Below, in pieces: positions 63,451-64,000 of a stretch of DNA of 64,000 bases (positions are counted from its first letter, which is position 1; the number at the start of each line of letters is the position of its first letter). The notes beneath the pieces were generated by a model, which worked only from the letters and a program-made list of their open reading frames with translations, was not told the DNA's origin and made no database searches. The stretch is from Lachnospiraceae bacterium (GTDB taxonomy: Bacteria; Bacillota; Clostridia; Lachnospirales; Lachnospiraceae), in assembly GCA_015057505.1 (NCBI GenBank), contig SVEG01000005.1, forward strand, positions 1 through 64,000. Reading direction: 5' to 3'. Both the position numbers and the translations under genes were made by a program.

Positions 63451-63573
63451 GAGCCGGGCTCAGCTCGAAGCAAAGCTTCTCGCTGGTAGCATTCGCCACA
63501 TAGAAGCCTCGAAGTGCTTTTTGCTTTGTAAGCAAGCTTACACGCCAAAGCTCTTCTTGCTTCTGCCCGGCTC
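63451..63573. repeat. Palindromic intergenic element bounded by GAGCCGGGC
   Basis: GAGCCGGGC at 63451-63459 is inverted as GCCCGGCTC at 63565-63573. Between them are further short palindromes such as GAAGCAAAGCTTC and GTAAGCAAGCTTAC. GC content is higher than nearby. No gene is supported inside, although a reading frame crosses it. Confidence 0.6.
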
Positions 63574-63576
63574 ATT

Positions 63577-64000
63577 TTAATCAAACTGAGCCTTATATAA
63601 ATTATAATAAAATCCACCCTTTTTCATAAGCTCTTCATGCGTTCCCTGTTCCGCAACTTCTCCGTTATCTACTACAAGAATCCAGTCCGCATTGCGAATA
63701 GTCGAAAGACGATGCGCAATTACAAAACAGGTTTTATTTTCCATAAGCTTACGCATTGCCTGCTGAATCTGAATTTCTGTTCTTGTATCAACATTTGACG
63801 TTGCTTCATCAAGAATCAACATATTCGCATCAAGAAGCATGGCCCTTGCTATCGTCATAAGTTGCTTCTGACCTTTGGAGATATTGGTTCCATCATCACT
63901 TAAAATAGTGTTGTAGCCTTCCGGCAGACGTCTTATAAATCCGTCAATCTTTGCGGCTTTTGCAACTCTCACGACATCTTCCATTGTAGCATTTTCTTTG
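63577..64000 (-). CDS. ABC exporter, C-terminal ATPase part (N-terminus outside window)
   Basis: About 140 C-terminal residues of an ABCB-type exporter are visible, entering from the right edge. The signature is DGTNISKGQKQLMTIARAML, Walker B MLILDEATSNVDTRTE and the switch histidine VIAHRLSTIRNAD. The family transports lipids or drugs as fused membrane-ATPase half transporters. The membrane part is off the window. The gene stops just before the palindromic element. Confidence 0.93.
   Translation of the reverse strand, partial: KENATMEDVVRVAKAAKIDGFIRRLPEGYNTILSDDGTNISKGQKQLMTIARAMLLDANMLILDEATSNVDTRTEIQIQQAMRKLMENKTCFVIAHRLSTIRNADWILVVDNGEVAEQGTHEELMKKGGFYYNLYKAQFD

Noticed and set aside
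63435-63617. A 60-residue minus-strand frame spanning the gap before the ABC exporter gene
   Set aside because: It lies almost entirely within the palindromic element, has Ala/Arg-rich composition typical of palindromes, and overlaps the exporter gene end.
1-64000. CRISPR arrays, prophage or plasmid-type replication genes
   Set aside because: No regularly spaced repeats, phage structural genes, integrases or replication initiators were seen.
1-64000. Known riboswitch or T-box leaders
   Set aside because: I looked at the longer leaders (5358-5446, 15659-15768, 24153-24322, 28359-28460, 52841-53336) and saw no recognisable conserved cores.

Overview
The window looks like a chromosomal segment of a spore-lineage Firmicute of the Lachnospiraceae type (class Clostridia). 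The evidence is a moderately AT-rich sequence, clear AGGAGG-type ribosome binding sites, a sporulation sigma factor G gene, the dgt-dnaG-rpoD-trmK replication/transcription block, a Cys/Gly-rich low-complexity small protein, and a large CUT1 sugar-transport and arabinan-degradation locus without its own transport ATPase. Genus was not determined. Almost all genes are on the minus strand.

Region 1 (1-6200) is housekeeping: the start of cheR, an S1-domain protein, ispH, cmk, an HI0933-family flavoprotein and an RpiR regulator, then the C-terminal part of a subtilisin-like protease. Region 2 (6199-13545) is the structural surprise. A 7.35-kb block bounded by imperfect terminal inverted repeats and an 8-bp direct repeat (TACATGTG) sits inside the protease gene, exactly at the codons of the catalytic-histidine motif. 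Removing the block and one repeat restores the motif HGTHVAG in frame. The block carries a three-gene ABC-2 exporter and a topoisomerase IV-type gene pair, converging stop codon to stop codon, and no recognisable transposase. Region 3 (13546-24320) holds the protease N-terminus, dapF, an M19 dipeptidase, several small or unknown genes, a hemerythrin-like protein lacking one expected iron ligand, and the nucleoside kinase-trmK-rpoD-dnaG-dgt cluster.

Region 4 (24320-31080) contains a sigma/anti-sigma pair, two tandem tRNA-Leu genes, a PlsC fusion with a degenerate CDP-alcohol transferase domain, sigG and an ABC-F protein. The sigG leader can fold into a long hairpin that buries its own start codon.

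Region 5 (31100-54360) is a polysaccharide utilisation locus aimed at arabinose-containing glycans. A divergent ArsR-type regulator faces GH51 arabinofuranosidase, followed by a giant solute-binding protein with lectin-like N-terminal domains, two permeases, an NHL-propeller/Yip1 membrane protein, a DUF5696-like lipoprotein, a second permease pair, a second solute-binding protein, a repeat-domain lipoprotein, an intracellular GH43, a membrane GH43 of odd topology, a small membrane protein and a second repeat-domain lipoprotein. The apparent logic is: bind and trim arabinan outside, import oligosaccharides by two CUT1 systems probably sharing an ATPase encoded elsewhere, and finish hydrolysis inside with GH51 and GH43.

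Region 6 (54360-64000) has a BlaI/BlaR1 pair whose BlaR1 carries a leucine-rich-repeat ectodomain, an esterase-like hydrolase with a GH106-like glycosidase, tRNA-Glu, ybaK, azlCD, a structured palindromic element and the end of an ABC exporter.
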